A DNA stretch of 64,000 nucleotides from Ignavibacteria bacterium (GTDB taxonomy: Bacteria > Bacteroidota > Ignavibacteria > Kapaibacteriales > UBA961). The position numbers were made by a program, and so were the translations under genes. The stretch's first letter is position 1. Every line of letters begins with the position of its first letter. Below are positions 37,792 to 46,800 of this stretch, in pieces. Under the pieces are notes generated by a model, which was given only the letters and a program-made list of their open reading frames with translations, did not search any database and was not told the origin of the DNA. The stretch spans positions 124,001 through 188,000 of the forward strand of contig CANLII010000002.1 in assembly GCA_947491315.1 (NCBI GenBank), given 5' to 3'.

Positions 37792-38448
37792 TCAGTAAAA
37801 TTCAGGGGTTAATAGAAGTTCGTGCAATTCTTGAACACTTGCACATATATGTTTTGGACCAGCAGATTGTATCTCTTCTTCAGTACCATATCCATAAGCA
37901 CAAGCAATCGATTGCATGGAATGTGCATGCGCTCCCTTGATATCATGCTCCTTATCACCAATCATCCAAGATTCAAATGGATTAATGGTATGTTTTTCCA
38001 ATACATGACCAATAATGGAGGTTTTATCAGCTCTTGATGCATCTGCAGTAGCACCACAAATATCAATAAAATGATGATCAAGTTTCATGAATTGTAAAAT
38101 TTTCCCTGCATACAAATCAGGTTTGGCAGTAGCAACAAACAATCTTGCATTCATCTCGGCGAGTGTTTGAATCAATTCTGGTATGCCTTCATAGAGTTTT
38201 TGATCATAGATTCCATGAACAGAATAATACTCTCGATAGAGTCTGACTGCTTCTTTTGTGGTATCAGCATCAAAATGACAATATGCCGGAAATGACTCCC
38301 AAAGCGGTGGACCAAGAAATTTTCGCAGCGTTTCCATTGATAAGGGATCAGCACCTAATGCATCAAGTGCATAATTGACGGAATTGATAATCCCGGGAGC
38401 CGAATCGGACAATGTGCCGTCAAGATCAAAGAGAAGCGGTTTTTTCAA
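37792..38448 (-). CDS. HAD-family phosphatase (phosphoglycolate phosphatase-like)
   Basis: A 218-residue HAD subfamily IA hydrolase. The nucleophile motif FDLDGTLSDSA is at residues 7-17, motif II VATAKP near 105, and IGDKEHDI near 165 is the metal-binding motif IV. The substrate may be phosphoglycolate or a nucleotide. Translation seems to start at TTG 38448, as the catalytic motif is only eight codons in and no ATG lies close. That TTG overlaps the nadK stop as TTGA. Confidence 0.87.
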   Translation of the reverse strand: MKKPLLFDLDGTLSDSAPGIINSVNYALDALGADPLSMETLRKFLGPPLWESFPAYCHFDADTTKEAVRLYREYYSVHGIYDQKLYEGIPELIQTLAEMNARLFVATAKPDLYAGKILQFMKLDHHFIDICGATADASRADKTSIIGHVLEKHTINPFESWMIGDKEHDIKGAHAHSMQSIACAYGYGTEEEIQSAGPKHICASVQELHELLLTPEFY

Positions 38449-39335
38449 TTGTGAACTTCCGAAGATTGATCAAAGGCGGTAGGATCCACTGACCACAATA
38501 GTTTATTTCGGAGAAGATCAAAAAATGTACTTTCGGCATGCTTCACTATCTTCACTTGTGTAGCTGATCTTTTGATCAACACTTGATCATTCTTGCCAAT
38601 CGGTATTTCAATCTGACCATCAGCAACAAGACGCGCTTCTGATCCCGAGGAATCCACTTTCACGGTAAGCTCCAAAGTGTCCGGAATGATGAGAGGTCTC
38701 ATTGTGAGCGAATGCGGAGAAATCGGAGTGATGCATAATACAGAAGATGATGGTGTGATGAGGGGTCCGCCACATGACAATGAGTATGCCGTGGATCCGG
38801 TCGGCGTGGCAATGATCACTCCATCGGCACGGTAGGAAGCAATCAAATATTGCTGATGAGCAATATGCGTGGTTATGAGTCTGGATGAATCCCTTTTCTC
38901 AAATACAATTTCATTGAATGCATGAATGATTTTTCCATGCACATGTGCTTCGAGGAGTGTTCTATCCACAATGCGATAATTCCCTGATAGCACATCTTGC
39001 AATGCTCTGGGTAATTCATCCACATTGAACTCAGCCAAGAAGCCAAGTCTTCCAACATTCACACCCATGATTGGCAAATCTGAACCTGAAAACAAGCGTG
39101 CAGCAGTCAGCATCGTGCCATCACCACCGAATGCAATCACCAGATCTGCAAAGCGTTCAAAATCAATTGCTTGGAATTGCTGAACTAAGACCTGAAGATG
39201 AGCAGGAAATAGTGGAAAGATTGAGGGTTCCACACAGCATTCAGCACCTAAATCAATGAGAATCTCAGCGGCATTGATTGCTGATTGCACAGAGCCGGAT
39301 CGATCAGGATTGACATATAATCCAATGGATTTCAT
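38445..39335 (-). CDS. nadK: NAD kinase
   Basis: It makes NADP from NAD and ATP. The diagnostic GGDGTMLTAARLF is at residues ~70-82, with FNEIVFEK and DGVIIATPTGSTAYSLSCGGP later. 296 residues is normal. The gene overlaps its neighbours on both sides (ATGA with the DUF1844 gene, TTGA with the HAD gene), so it sits inside a tightly coupled operon. Confidence 0.95.
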   Translation of the reverse strand: MKSIGLYVNPDRSGSVQSAINAAEILIDLGAECCVEPSIFPLFPAHLQVLVQQFQAIDFERFADLVIAFGGDGTMLTAARLFSGSDLPIMGVNVGRLGFLAEFNVDELPRALQDVLSGNYRIVDRTLLEAHVHGKIIHAFNEIVFEKRDSSRLITTHIAHQQYLIASYRADGVIIATPTGSTAYSLSCGGPLITPSSSVLCITPISPHSLTMRPLIIPDTLELTVKVDSSGSEARLVADGQIEIPIGKNDQVLIKRSATQVKIVKHAESTFFDLLRNKLLWSVDPTAFDQSSEVHN

Positions 39336-39616
39336 GACAATGTGCCGGATGAATCCGGTGTTGAAGATGCCGGTGCGGAATTATCCGACACATAATTCAA
39401 ACGCAGATCTCGAAGCACATTGTCAAGCAATCGAGCTTCGGTATCTGTCACATTCCCTTTTGTCTTTTCTTGTAAAACTGCCAGTAGATCGATAACGAAT
39501 GATGCTTGTTCGAGATTCTTCTCGGTTTTACCAGTCATTGGATGAGCAATTTTACCTAGCGCGGTAAAACCCTCCATTTGGAACATTTGTATAATTCCAG
39601 AGAAATCTATAGTCAT
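39332..39616 (-). CDS. DUF1844 family protein
   Basis: A 94-residue cytoplasmic protein. The core FQMEGFTALGKIAHPMTGKTEKNLEQASFVIDLL...KTKGNVTDTEARLL matches the DUF1844 family, whose function is unknown. ATG 39616 is preferred because GGAG lies seven bases upstream; the longer frame would begin at a TTG at 39628. The C-terminal 20 residues are Ser/Pro-rich and probably disordered. It is 12 bases after the PFK homologue and overlaps nadK by four bases. Confidence 0.85.
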   Translation of the reverse strand: MTIDFSGIIQMFQMEGFTALGKIAHPMTGKTEKNLEQASFVIDLLAVLQEKTKGNVTDTEARLLDNVLRDLRLNYVSDNSAPASSTPDSSGTLS

Positions 39617-39628
39617 TTCAAACTCCAA

Positions 39629-40588
39629 TCAAGCAAGAATATCAGATAAGGAAACCAAATAATCCGGGAGAATTTTCTTTCGTTCAAATGTCATCGGAAG
39701 CGGTGTATGATGTATCGCTCCATTGACAATACCAACCATCGAATTAGTATTACCATCTTTCATGGCTTCGACTGCGGCTTGTCCCAAACGACTTGCAAGG
39801 ATGCGATCTGCAACGGATGGCTTCCCGCCTTTTTGCATCGGACCAAGTACCGACACAATGCTGTCGATATTATAGGAATCTTTCAAAATTTTCGCGAGAT
39901 CGAATCCACCACCAACTTCATCACCCTCACCAATCACAATGATATAGCGCTTATTGTCATTTCTCGTGGAAATTCTTCTATACAAATCAGGGATATTGGT
40001 AATTGTTTCGGGTATGGCAATATATTCAGCACCACAACCGATACCTACATTAATAGCAATATATCCTGCCTGACTTCCCATCACTTCGATGATGAAGACA
40101 TTTCCCATGGAATCCGCAGTATCACGAATTTTATCAATTGCATCAGCGGCCGTGTTTAATGCTGAATCATAACCGATGGTAGTATCGGTGCCATATACAT
40201 CATTATCGATAATAGCACCAACGCCGACAACCGGAAAGTTATGTTCTTTATTCATCAAATGAAGGTATTTCAATGACCAAGGACCACCCGAGGCTATCAA
40301 TCCTTCAATCCCGGCTTTTCTCATATTTTCAACGGCTTGCTTGCGAACATGTTCTTCTTCTATGGGAAGATACTTGCTTGTTTTGAGTATTGTTCCACCC
40401 GTACCAACGATATTGGCGGTATCCGCCCGGCCGAGAGTGCGAAATTGTTCTTCAATGATTCCTTTATAACCATATGAAATACCAATGACTTCAATTTTCT
40501 TGGTTTCTGCTGTTCTTATGACAGATCTGATAAGTGCATTCATGCCCGGTGCATCTGTGCCACTTGTGAGGAGTCCGATTCTTTTCAT
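39629..40588 (-). CDS. Phosphofructokinase-like protein with altered active site
   Basis: 319 residues with the PfkA fold: MKRIGLLTSGTDAPGMN at the start, IIDNDVYGTDTTIGYDSALNT, IEVMGSQAGYIA, and VADRILASRLG. Compared from memory with E. coli PfkA, many substrate contacts differ: G11 to Thr11, R72 to Lys72, GGDGS (101-105) to GGPWS, R162 to Asn163, R171 to Ser172, R243 to Ile244, H249 to Pro250 and R252 to Lys253. The catalytic IDND pair is kept. Normal fructose-6-phosphate kinase activity is therefore doubtful; a regulatory or different-substrate role is likelier. It is first in the operon with DUF1844, nadK, a HAD phosphatase and a prenyl synthase. Confidence 0.85.
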   Translation of the reverse strand: MKRIGLLTSGTDAPGMNALIRSVIRTAETKKIEVIGISYGYKGIIEEQFRTLGRADTANIVGTGGTILKTSKYLPIEEEHVRKQAVENMRKAGIEGLIASGGPWSLKYLHLMNKEHNFPVVGVGAIIDNDVYGTDTTIGYDSALNTAADAIDKIRDTADSMGNVFIIEVMGSQAGYIAINVGIGCGAEYIAIPETITNIPDLYRRISTRNDNKRYIIVIGEGDEVGGGFDLAKILKDSYNIDSIVSVLGPMQKGGKPSVADRILASRLGQAAVEAMKDGNTNSMVGIVNGAIHHTPLPMTFERKKILPDYLVSLSDILA

Positions 40589-40737
40589 TAGCGAAAGCTC
40601 CGAAATGTGAAATGAGATTACGAGAGATCTCTAACTAGATATGCTTAATAACTTAAAATTCGTAATTTGAAGCGAACAAATCAAGGCAAAGTTCTCCTCA
40701 AGATAACTTGTCAATGTGTCATCGGAATATCATATTC

Positions 40738-41184
40738 ATGGAATCCAAAATAAATATCATCATCAATTCCGAAAGAGCTCCCGAACCGGTCGGAGCTTAT
40801 CCACATGCCAGACGAATTGGCGATATGTTGTATATTTCTGGAGTTGGTCCAAGAGAGCGTGGAAGTAAATCAATTCCTGGTGTGGAATTGGATGAACATG
40901 GCACTATTATTTCCTATGATATTACCGAGCAAACATTATCGGTTTTCAGAAATATTCGCTATGTACTTGAAGATGCAGGATCTTGCTGGGAAGATATTGT
41001 TGATGTCACGGTATTTTTGACCAATATGAAGAAAGATTTTCCGACATTCAATGCGCTCTATAAAGAGCATTTTACGCATGTACAGGCATGCAGAACGACA
41101 ATCGAAATCAATGCGCTTCCCACTCCGATAGCAGTGGAATTGAAAGTATTTGCAATAGTGGGAAGTTCACAAAACAAAAAGTAA
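40738..41184 (+). CDS. RidA-family deaminase, similar to 2-aminomuconate deaminase
   Basis: A YjgF/YER057c/UK114 protein of 148 residues from ATG 40738; an upstream in-frame ATG at 40708 gives an unusual extension. The segments GPRERGSKSIPGVELDEHG, SVFRNIRYVLEDAGSCWEDIVDVTVFLTNMKKDF and TTIEINALPTPIAVELK resemble the 2-aminomuconate deaminase subgroup more than generic RidA. That enzyme acts in tryptophan/kynurenine breakdown, but no other such gene is here, so general imine/enamine deamination is also possible. It is followed after 10 bases by a T9SS cargo gene. Confidence 0.82.
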   Translation: MESKINIIINSERAPEPVGAYPHARRIGDMLYISGVGPRERGSKSIPGVELDEHGTIISYDITEQTLSVFRNIRYVLEDAGSCWEDIVDVTVFLTNMKKDFPTFNALYKEHFTHVQACRTTIEINALPTPIAVELKVFAIVGSSQNKK

Positions 41185-41194
41185 AGGGTTCACC

Positions 41195-43567
41195 ATGAGA
41201 AAACTCATGACATTTTTTCTCGCCATGATATGTATTTCAGTGGGATTTTCCGTAGAAAACATGGCACAATCCATCATCATATCAAAAGATGGAATCAATC
41301 AAGAAGCCGATACGCTCAATTTTGGTGCAAGAACAGAGAATAATCCAAAAGTGGATTCTTTTCTTGTTGTCAATAATACGAAAGACACACTCTATATACC
41401 CTATGATCCTCTCTATTTAAACCGTGTCAATGCAATTCCTTTTGATAATTCTTTTGCAGAATTTGAACTTGACACGAATCAACAAAGGACTCGCCCATTC
41501 ATAATACTACCTCAAAGCATATTTGCCATCAAAGTCAATTTCAAAGTAGATACTGCCGATAAAGGAACAGGATTCGAAGCAGATCAATCTGTGAAAAAAG
41601 GTAGAATATTCATTAATCTTTGCAAGATTCAGGATACCTCGACTATTGTTGCTTCCGACACTATCCATCTTTTTGGTGATCGCACAACCAGATTCATGAA
41701 ACCGAGTAATTCGGTCATTGTATTTGATACCATGTATATCGGTGCCACAAAAAAGGGTACTCTTACTGTCTATAATGGAACAGATTCAAAAGAATTGAAA
41801 CTTGATATAAAACAAAATAATATGAGCAATGTGAATATCCGTCCTTCAGATATTGGTTCATTTACATTGGCACCTAATGATAAACGAGAAATTCCAATAG
41901 AATATACTGCTAGAACTCTTGCAGATTCGCTTGTGAAGAATGCATTGACCATCACTTCAACTCCCGGTTCAAAATCTCAAAGCGAGGTATCGAATATCGA
42001 CCTACAAACATTTGTGGCATTTCAGAAGTTTGAGATAGATTCCTCAGTAACTTTAAATGTTAATCTCAGTAAAAAATTAATAATACCGAATCGTAATAGT
42101 GTCTTCTTATTAGATACAGTAGCAACAGGTAGTTTTTCAAATAACTATGAAATTGCATTGAGAAATAATGGTAATATTCAATTGAATATAGATAGTGTCA
42201 TTGTTTCAGGGGATACCAATGGATTCTTGTTTGATTACTCAACATTCAGAAAAGATCTTTCTCCTGATAGGCCAACCTCATTTTTCGTAATATTTAATCC
42301 TAAAAAACAACCAGGAAATTGGAGTGCAACGCTTTCATTCTATACCGATTTACGAAGAAGATTCCAGAATCAACAATTAGATTCATCACTTGAAATCATA
42401 CAAGTGACAATTAATGGTATTGCAAAAGCGGCAAGGCCAGAACTAACATCGTTACCTGATACTTGTTCAATAATTTATGTCTCTCAAAAAGCTTCTGTTG
42501 AATGTAATCCCGGATGTAACAGAACCTTCATCATGAAAAATAATGGTGATGCAGAGTTAAAAATTGATTCGGTTGTGTTTGCAAATAATTCTGTTGAGTT
42601 TATTGCTGACAATCGAAAGACAACAATTAAACCTGGCGAAACTGATACCATCAAAGTATTGCTGAAACCAGGAAGTCAAGTCGGCAGTTTTACAAACACA
42701 TTGATGGTGTACACCAATGCCGGAAATTTCACAAATGACATTTCTTTCACTTCTGTTTCAACATCCGCAATCATCACGATTGATACCATCGAAGCATCTC
42801 CCGGCGAAGTGATCTCGATACCAATAAAAGTGCAATCCGATCAATTGATCAGAGCCCAGTATTTTTTGGCAGATTTAGTAATTCCATATGAATCAAGAAA
42901 GGCAGTTCGTTATGAAGGATTGGACTTAAATTCATCAGCAGCCGAAAAAGCAGATCCTAAAATATTAGATACCTTGATTAAGACAAATGATACAAACAAG
43001 AGTGAGCAGTTGATTTCATTTGGATCAAAAGATGTTGAATTATATAACTTCAATTCAAGTCTCAAGACCCTCGGGACATTAAAGTTCACCTATTTTTTAA
43101 ATGAATCTACCGTCACTGAAATAATCATTAATAACTATAAATTAGGTGCTGTATTTGCGTCAACAAATACACCTAAAACAAAGGTTTTGTGTGATGAATT
43201 CTTTGATGTTACATATCCTTCCAAAATCATCATCAAAGCAAAAGACAATTCATTTTGTGCGGATCAAGAGACATTGGAATCATTTTTTGCCGATATACGC
43301 AGTAAAAAAATCTCTTTTACGGCTATGATGCCGATGTCAGGAGAGAGTGTGGTGGAAATTCAACACTTCATTCCTGAATCATTGCATGCTGACATTTCAT
43401 TATATGCAGTTACCGGTGAAAAGGTTGAAACCATATTCTCAGGCATTGCACCCACTGAATTAACCAAAAGACGGCATCCACTCACAAATCTACCTAGGGG
43501 TGTGTACTATTGTGAATTGAGCGCCGGGGCATTTCGCAAGACAATTCCCATTGTCATAACGCAATGA
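41195..43567 (+). CDS. Large T9SS-exported beta-domain (choice-of-anchor-like) protein
   Basis: 790 residues. A signal peptide ends near AQS (~residue 26). The body contains repeated Ig-like beta domains of the choice-of-anchor/ASPM-SPD2-Hydin type: DTLNFGARTENNPKVDSF, TMYIGATKKGTLTVYN, then NNGDAELKIDSVVF. Residues ~535-670 resemble a cohesin-like module (GEVISIPIKVQS). The C-terminus is a T9SS-like sorting domain (ISLYAVTGEKVETIF, LPRGVYYCELSAG). Function unknown, probably surface-attached. AAAGGG lies 7 bases before the ATG. It may be co-transcribed with the RidA gene. Confidence 0.8.
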   Translation: MRKLMTFFLAMICISVGFSVENMAQSIIISKDGINQEADTLNFGARTENNPKVDSFLVVNNTKDTLYIPYDPLYLNRVNAIPFDNSFAEFELDTNQQRTRPFIILPQSIFAIKVNFKVDTADKGTGFEADQSVKKGRIFINLCKIQDTSTIVASDTIHLFGDRTTRFMKPSNSVIVFDTMYIGATKKGTLTVYNGTDSKELKLDIKQNNMSNVNIRPSDIGSFTLAPNDKREIPIEYTARTLADSLVKNALTITSTPGSKSQSEVSNIDLQTFVAFQKFEIDSSVTLNVNLSKKLIIPNRNSVFLLDTVATGSFSNNYEIALRNNGNIQLNIDSVIVSGDTNGFLFDYSTFRKDLSPDRPTSFFVIFNPKKQPGNWSATLSFYTDLRRRFQNQQLDSSLEIIQVTINGIAKAARPELTSLPDTCSIIYVSQKASVECNPGCNRTFIMKNNGDAELKIDSVVFANNSVEFIADNRKTTIKPGETDTIKVLLKPGSQVGSFTNTLMVYTNAGNFTNDISFTSVSTSAIITIDTIEASPGEVISIPIKVQSDQLIRAQYFLADLVIPYESRKAVRYEGLDLNSSAAEKADPKILDTLIKTNDTNKSEQLISFGSKDVELYNFNSSLKTLGTLKFTYFLNESTVTEIIINNYKLGAVFASTNTPKTKVLCDEFFDVTYPSKIIIKAKDNSFCADQETLESFFADIRSKKISFTAMMPMSGESVVEIQHFIPESLHADISLYAVTGEKVETIFSGIAPTELTKRRHPLTNLPRGVYYCELSAGAFRKTIPIVITQ

Positions 43568-43631
43568 TTTTTGATTATATCCATTTTTTGGCAAGGTAAT
43601 TGAAATAGTGATATAATAGTGGCTTGAATTG

Positions 43632-43662
43632 TTGCCTAAGTGCATGTAAAACAGTAAATTTG
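43632..43662 (+). promoter_or_regulatory. Bacteroidota-type promoter for sprA (TTG-N20-TAAATTTG)
   Basis: TTG at 43632-43634 is followed after exactly 20 bases by TAAATTTG at 43655-43662, a full match to TAnnTTTG. The start of transcription would fall near 43669, which leaves a leader of about 140 bases before the sprA ATG. Confidence 0.75.
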
Positions 43663-43668
43663 CGCCAT

Positions 43669-43809
43669 AATTGACCGTTGTTTCACCGAATGAGCACGCT
43701 TCTGATTCATTTGTACTGATTTTTTACGAACGGATTCTCCGGCTGTCTGCAGCATAGATCCAGAAATTCTTTCGATATGTACTGATGTTGCGTTCTTGTT
43801 TGAGTTAAC
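43669..43809 (+). promoter_or_regulatory. Long 5' leader of sprA
   Basis: About 140 bases without a convincing reading frame. It contains a nine-base direct repeat TGTACTGAT at 43712-43720 and 43778-43786, and short self-complementary stretches such as AATGA/TCATT (around 43690-43711). No known riboswitch is recognised and there is no clear ribosome-binding site before the ATG. Confidence 0.35.
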
Positions 43810-46800
43810 ATGCAATTCCAAATCTTTTCATTTCGCTTCTTCCCTATGGCTTTATGTCTGCTCATTGCAGGCATAGAAGTAGAGGCATATGCAATTAGAT
43901 TTGAGCATAGTGATCTTCTACTCGCCTATGTTCGTGCTTCGATGATGATGGGTCAGCCCATTGCAGATGAACAAGATGAACTCATTTCACAAGACTCCAC
44001 TTCCACTTCCCCATTGCCACTTTCTGGGATTTTTTCTCCCAAAAGACAATATCGCGGAGAATATGGGAAGGATCAATATCGCAAGGATCCACTTCCTCCC
44101 GGATATTCCATTGCATTGCAATTTGATTCAACACTTTCTGAAGTACGAAAAACTGAAAGTTTCAATGATATACCCACCACGAGTGGAAATATCATATCAA
44201 TGGATGATTATCTCGCATTGAGAAGAGAGAAAGAACGGGGTCGTTTATGGGATTCTCTCGTCAGACAATATGATCTCAAAAAAGCAATGTCATCATCTGA
44301 TATTGCAAGTGTGCTCAGTCAAGCAACCGGAATATCAATACCTATACCGCCAAATCCGCTTCTCAGTATTTTTGGTAAACCAGAAATCAGCATCAATGTA
44401 GCAGGTGATGTCAATGTCCGCGCAGGCTGGCAATGGGATTCACAAAAGATGGGTACAGCTTCGCCATTTGGTCAAACGCAATCAGGACCATTCTTCACGC
44501 AGGATATCAATCTGAATGTAACAGGTAGAATTGGTGACAAATTACGCCTCGGCGTGGATTGGAATACCCGTCAGCAATTTGATTTGAACAATCGTTTCAA
44601 TATTGGTTTTTCTGGTAATGAAGATGATATATTCAAAAGAGTAGAATTGGGTAATGTGCAATTCCCTATTCCTTCTACACTTATTGGTGGAAGTCAGGCA
44701 TTATTCGGTATTCGTACGGATTTTCAATTCGGTCCGCTGTACTTAAAGACAATTGCTTCTCAAAGAAGAGGTGAATCACGCAGGGTGAATGTATCAGGCG
44801 GTGGAACAATGCGCCAACCATTCCGCATGAATGCCTATGATTATGACAAAAAGAATTTCTTTTTGGATACTGCCTATTTTGGGATTTGGGACAATTACTA
44901 TAAAGCACAGATTCCCCTTTTGCAGAATACGCCTGAATCCAGAAAAAATCGCGTGAAATTGTTAGAGGTTTATGAATCAACTGTTGATGTGCAATTGGCC
45001 GCGCAAGCAGCTGAGGGTATTGCAATCGACACGCTCTCTCCAATCAACCGAGTAGGGGCATTGGCGCAATTCTATCCCAAATCCTATGTATCTATTCCTC
45101 CCGTTGCAGGCTTCACAGAAAGAGGAAAATTTCTTAAGCTCGATCAAAGAGCATATCAATTAGATGAGAATCTTGGTCGCCTGACTATCACATCACTCAA
45201 ATCGGATCGCTCCTATGCCGTGGCATATCGCATTGAGGGTGAAACAAGTGAACCCGGCGATGATTTGGACTATGGGACAATTTCCAATACCGTACAACCA
45301 ACTGATACATTGATTCTAAAGCTTGTTTATCGACCCAATATGCAACCGGGATTTCCGGTGATATGGAAGAGACAGATGCGAAATATTTTCAATATCGGAC
45401 AAAGTAATGTCAGTCTTGCCGATTTGAAACTCAATGTGTGGTATCTCCGAGCCAATAATGACTCTTCCGATGTACTTGAAGGTTCGAGCGATAAAGTGGT
45501 CACCATTTTGGGTGTTGACCGCGTGAATAATTCCGATGGTACTGCAAGACCCGATGGTTTATTCGATCTTGGAAGTCCTCAACAGCAGAATCAACAAAAT
45601 CAAATGCAACAAACCGGTAATACGGGCATGGGTGGTACAACAACTCCCCCTTCGCAATTACCCGCGCAATATCAACAGCAAGGTTCACCATTTTTCAATC
45701 CCATTCGTGGTGAAATCATTTTCCCCGAACGCGAGCCATTCGATTCTGGTCTCGTGAAATATTTTGCAAAAGTTGGTTCCCCTCAAGCGGCCAATCGTTT
45801 TCGTTATACGCAGGTATATAAAGAAATCGTTGAGATTGCCAAGCGCGCGACCGATCGCGATCGGTTTATCATTACCGGCGAAGCAACGGGTATGATGAAT
45901 ACAGGTGGAGGTAAGATTTCACTCGGTGCATTCAATCTTGCACCTGGAAGCGTTCGCGTAAATCTTGATGGCGCGCCACTTAAAGAAAATGTGGACTATT
46001 ATGTTGAATATTTCACAGGACAAGTGACGCTTACAAATCCACGAGCATCACTTCCCAATGCAAATCTCAGCATCGAATATGAACAGAATGATCTATTTAA
46101 TCTTGCAACAAGAACTCTCGTAGGTTTGCGTGCCGACATGCAAGCATTCAAAAGAAGAAATGGTTCGGCGAATGTTGGTATGACATTCATGATGTTCGAT
46201 CAGGCGATGCTGTTTGATCGCGTGCGAGTCAATGAAGAACCCGTATCAAATACCATGATTGGTTTTGACGGAAACATGAATCTCAATTTGGATTTTCTTA
46301 CCAAAGCACTTGATGCGATGCCCTTTTATGATACAAAGGCACCATCATCACTCACGCTTCGTGGGGAAATTGCGGCGATGCTTCCTACGCCGAATAAACG
46401 AACATCCGATATCCCATCCGACAATGGAGCTGCGGTTGCCTATGTGGATGATTTTGAAGGTGCTCAGCGTAGTATTTCACTTGGTCTCACTCCGCAACAA
46501 TGGTCGCATTGCGCAGTTCCTGATGACCCTACACTTTGGGATGATCCACTTTCAAAAACGGGTAATTTTTATAGAGCAAAGACTTTTTGGTATCAAAACT
46601 TCATTGGTGCAACTCCGCTATTGGAAGTATATCCCAATCGTGATACGAGAGGGCGTCTCACCACCATCAATGATCTCAAGATTCGATTCGAAGGAAAGGA
46701 ACGCGGGATTTACAATCGCAATCCACAATTCATCGACAAATTGAACCCAACCTATGATTCACTGTTTCATGATCAATATCTTGCGAATATTCAGCCAAGA

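Noticed and set aside
43588-43617. Canonical-looking TTGGCA-N18-TATAAT before sprA
   Set aside because: It fits the E. coli sigma-70 consensus, but this genome shows TTG-N20-TAnnTTTG promoters, and an exact one lies 40 bases downstream. In AT-rich DNA a chance TATAAT is common.
43636-43821. 61-codon minus-strand frame in the sprA leader
   Set aside because: It runs across the promoter and the sprA start, has no recognisable motif and no ribosome-binding site.
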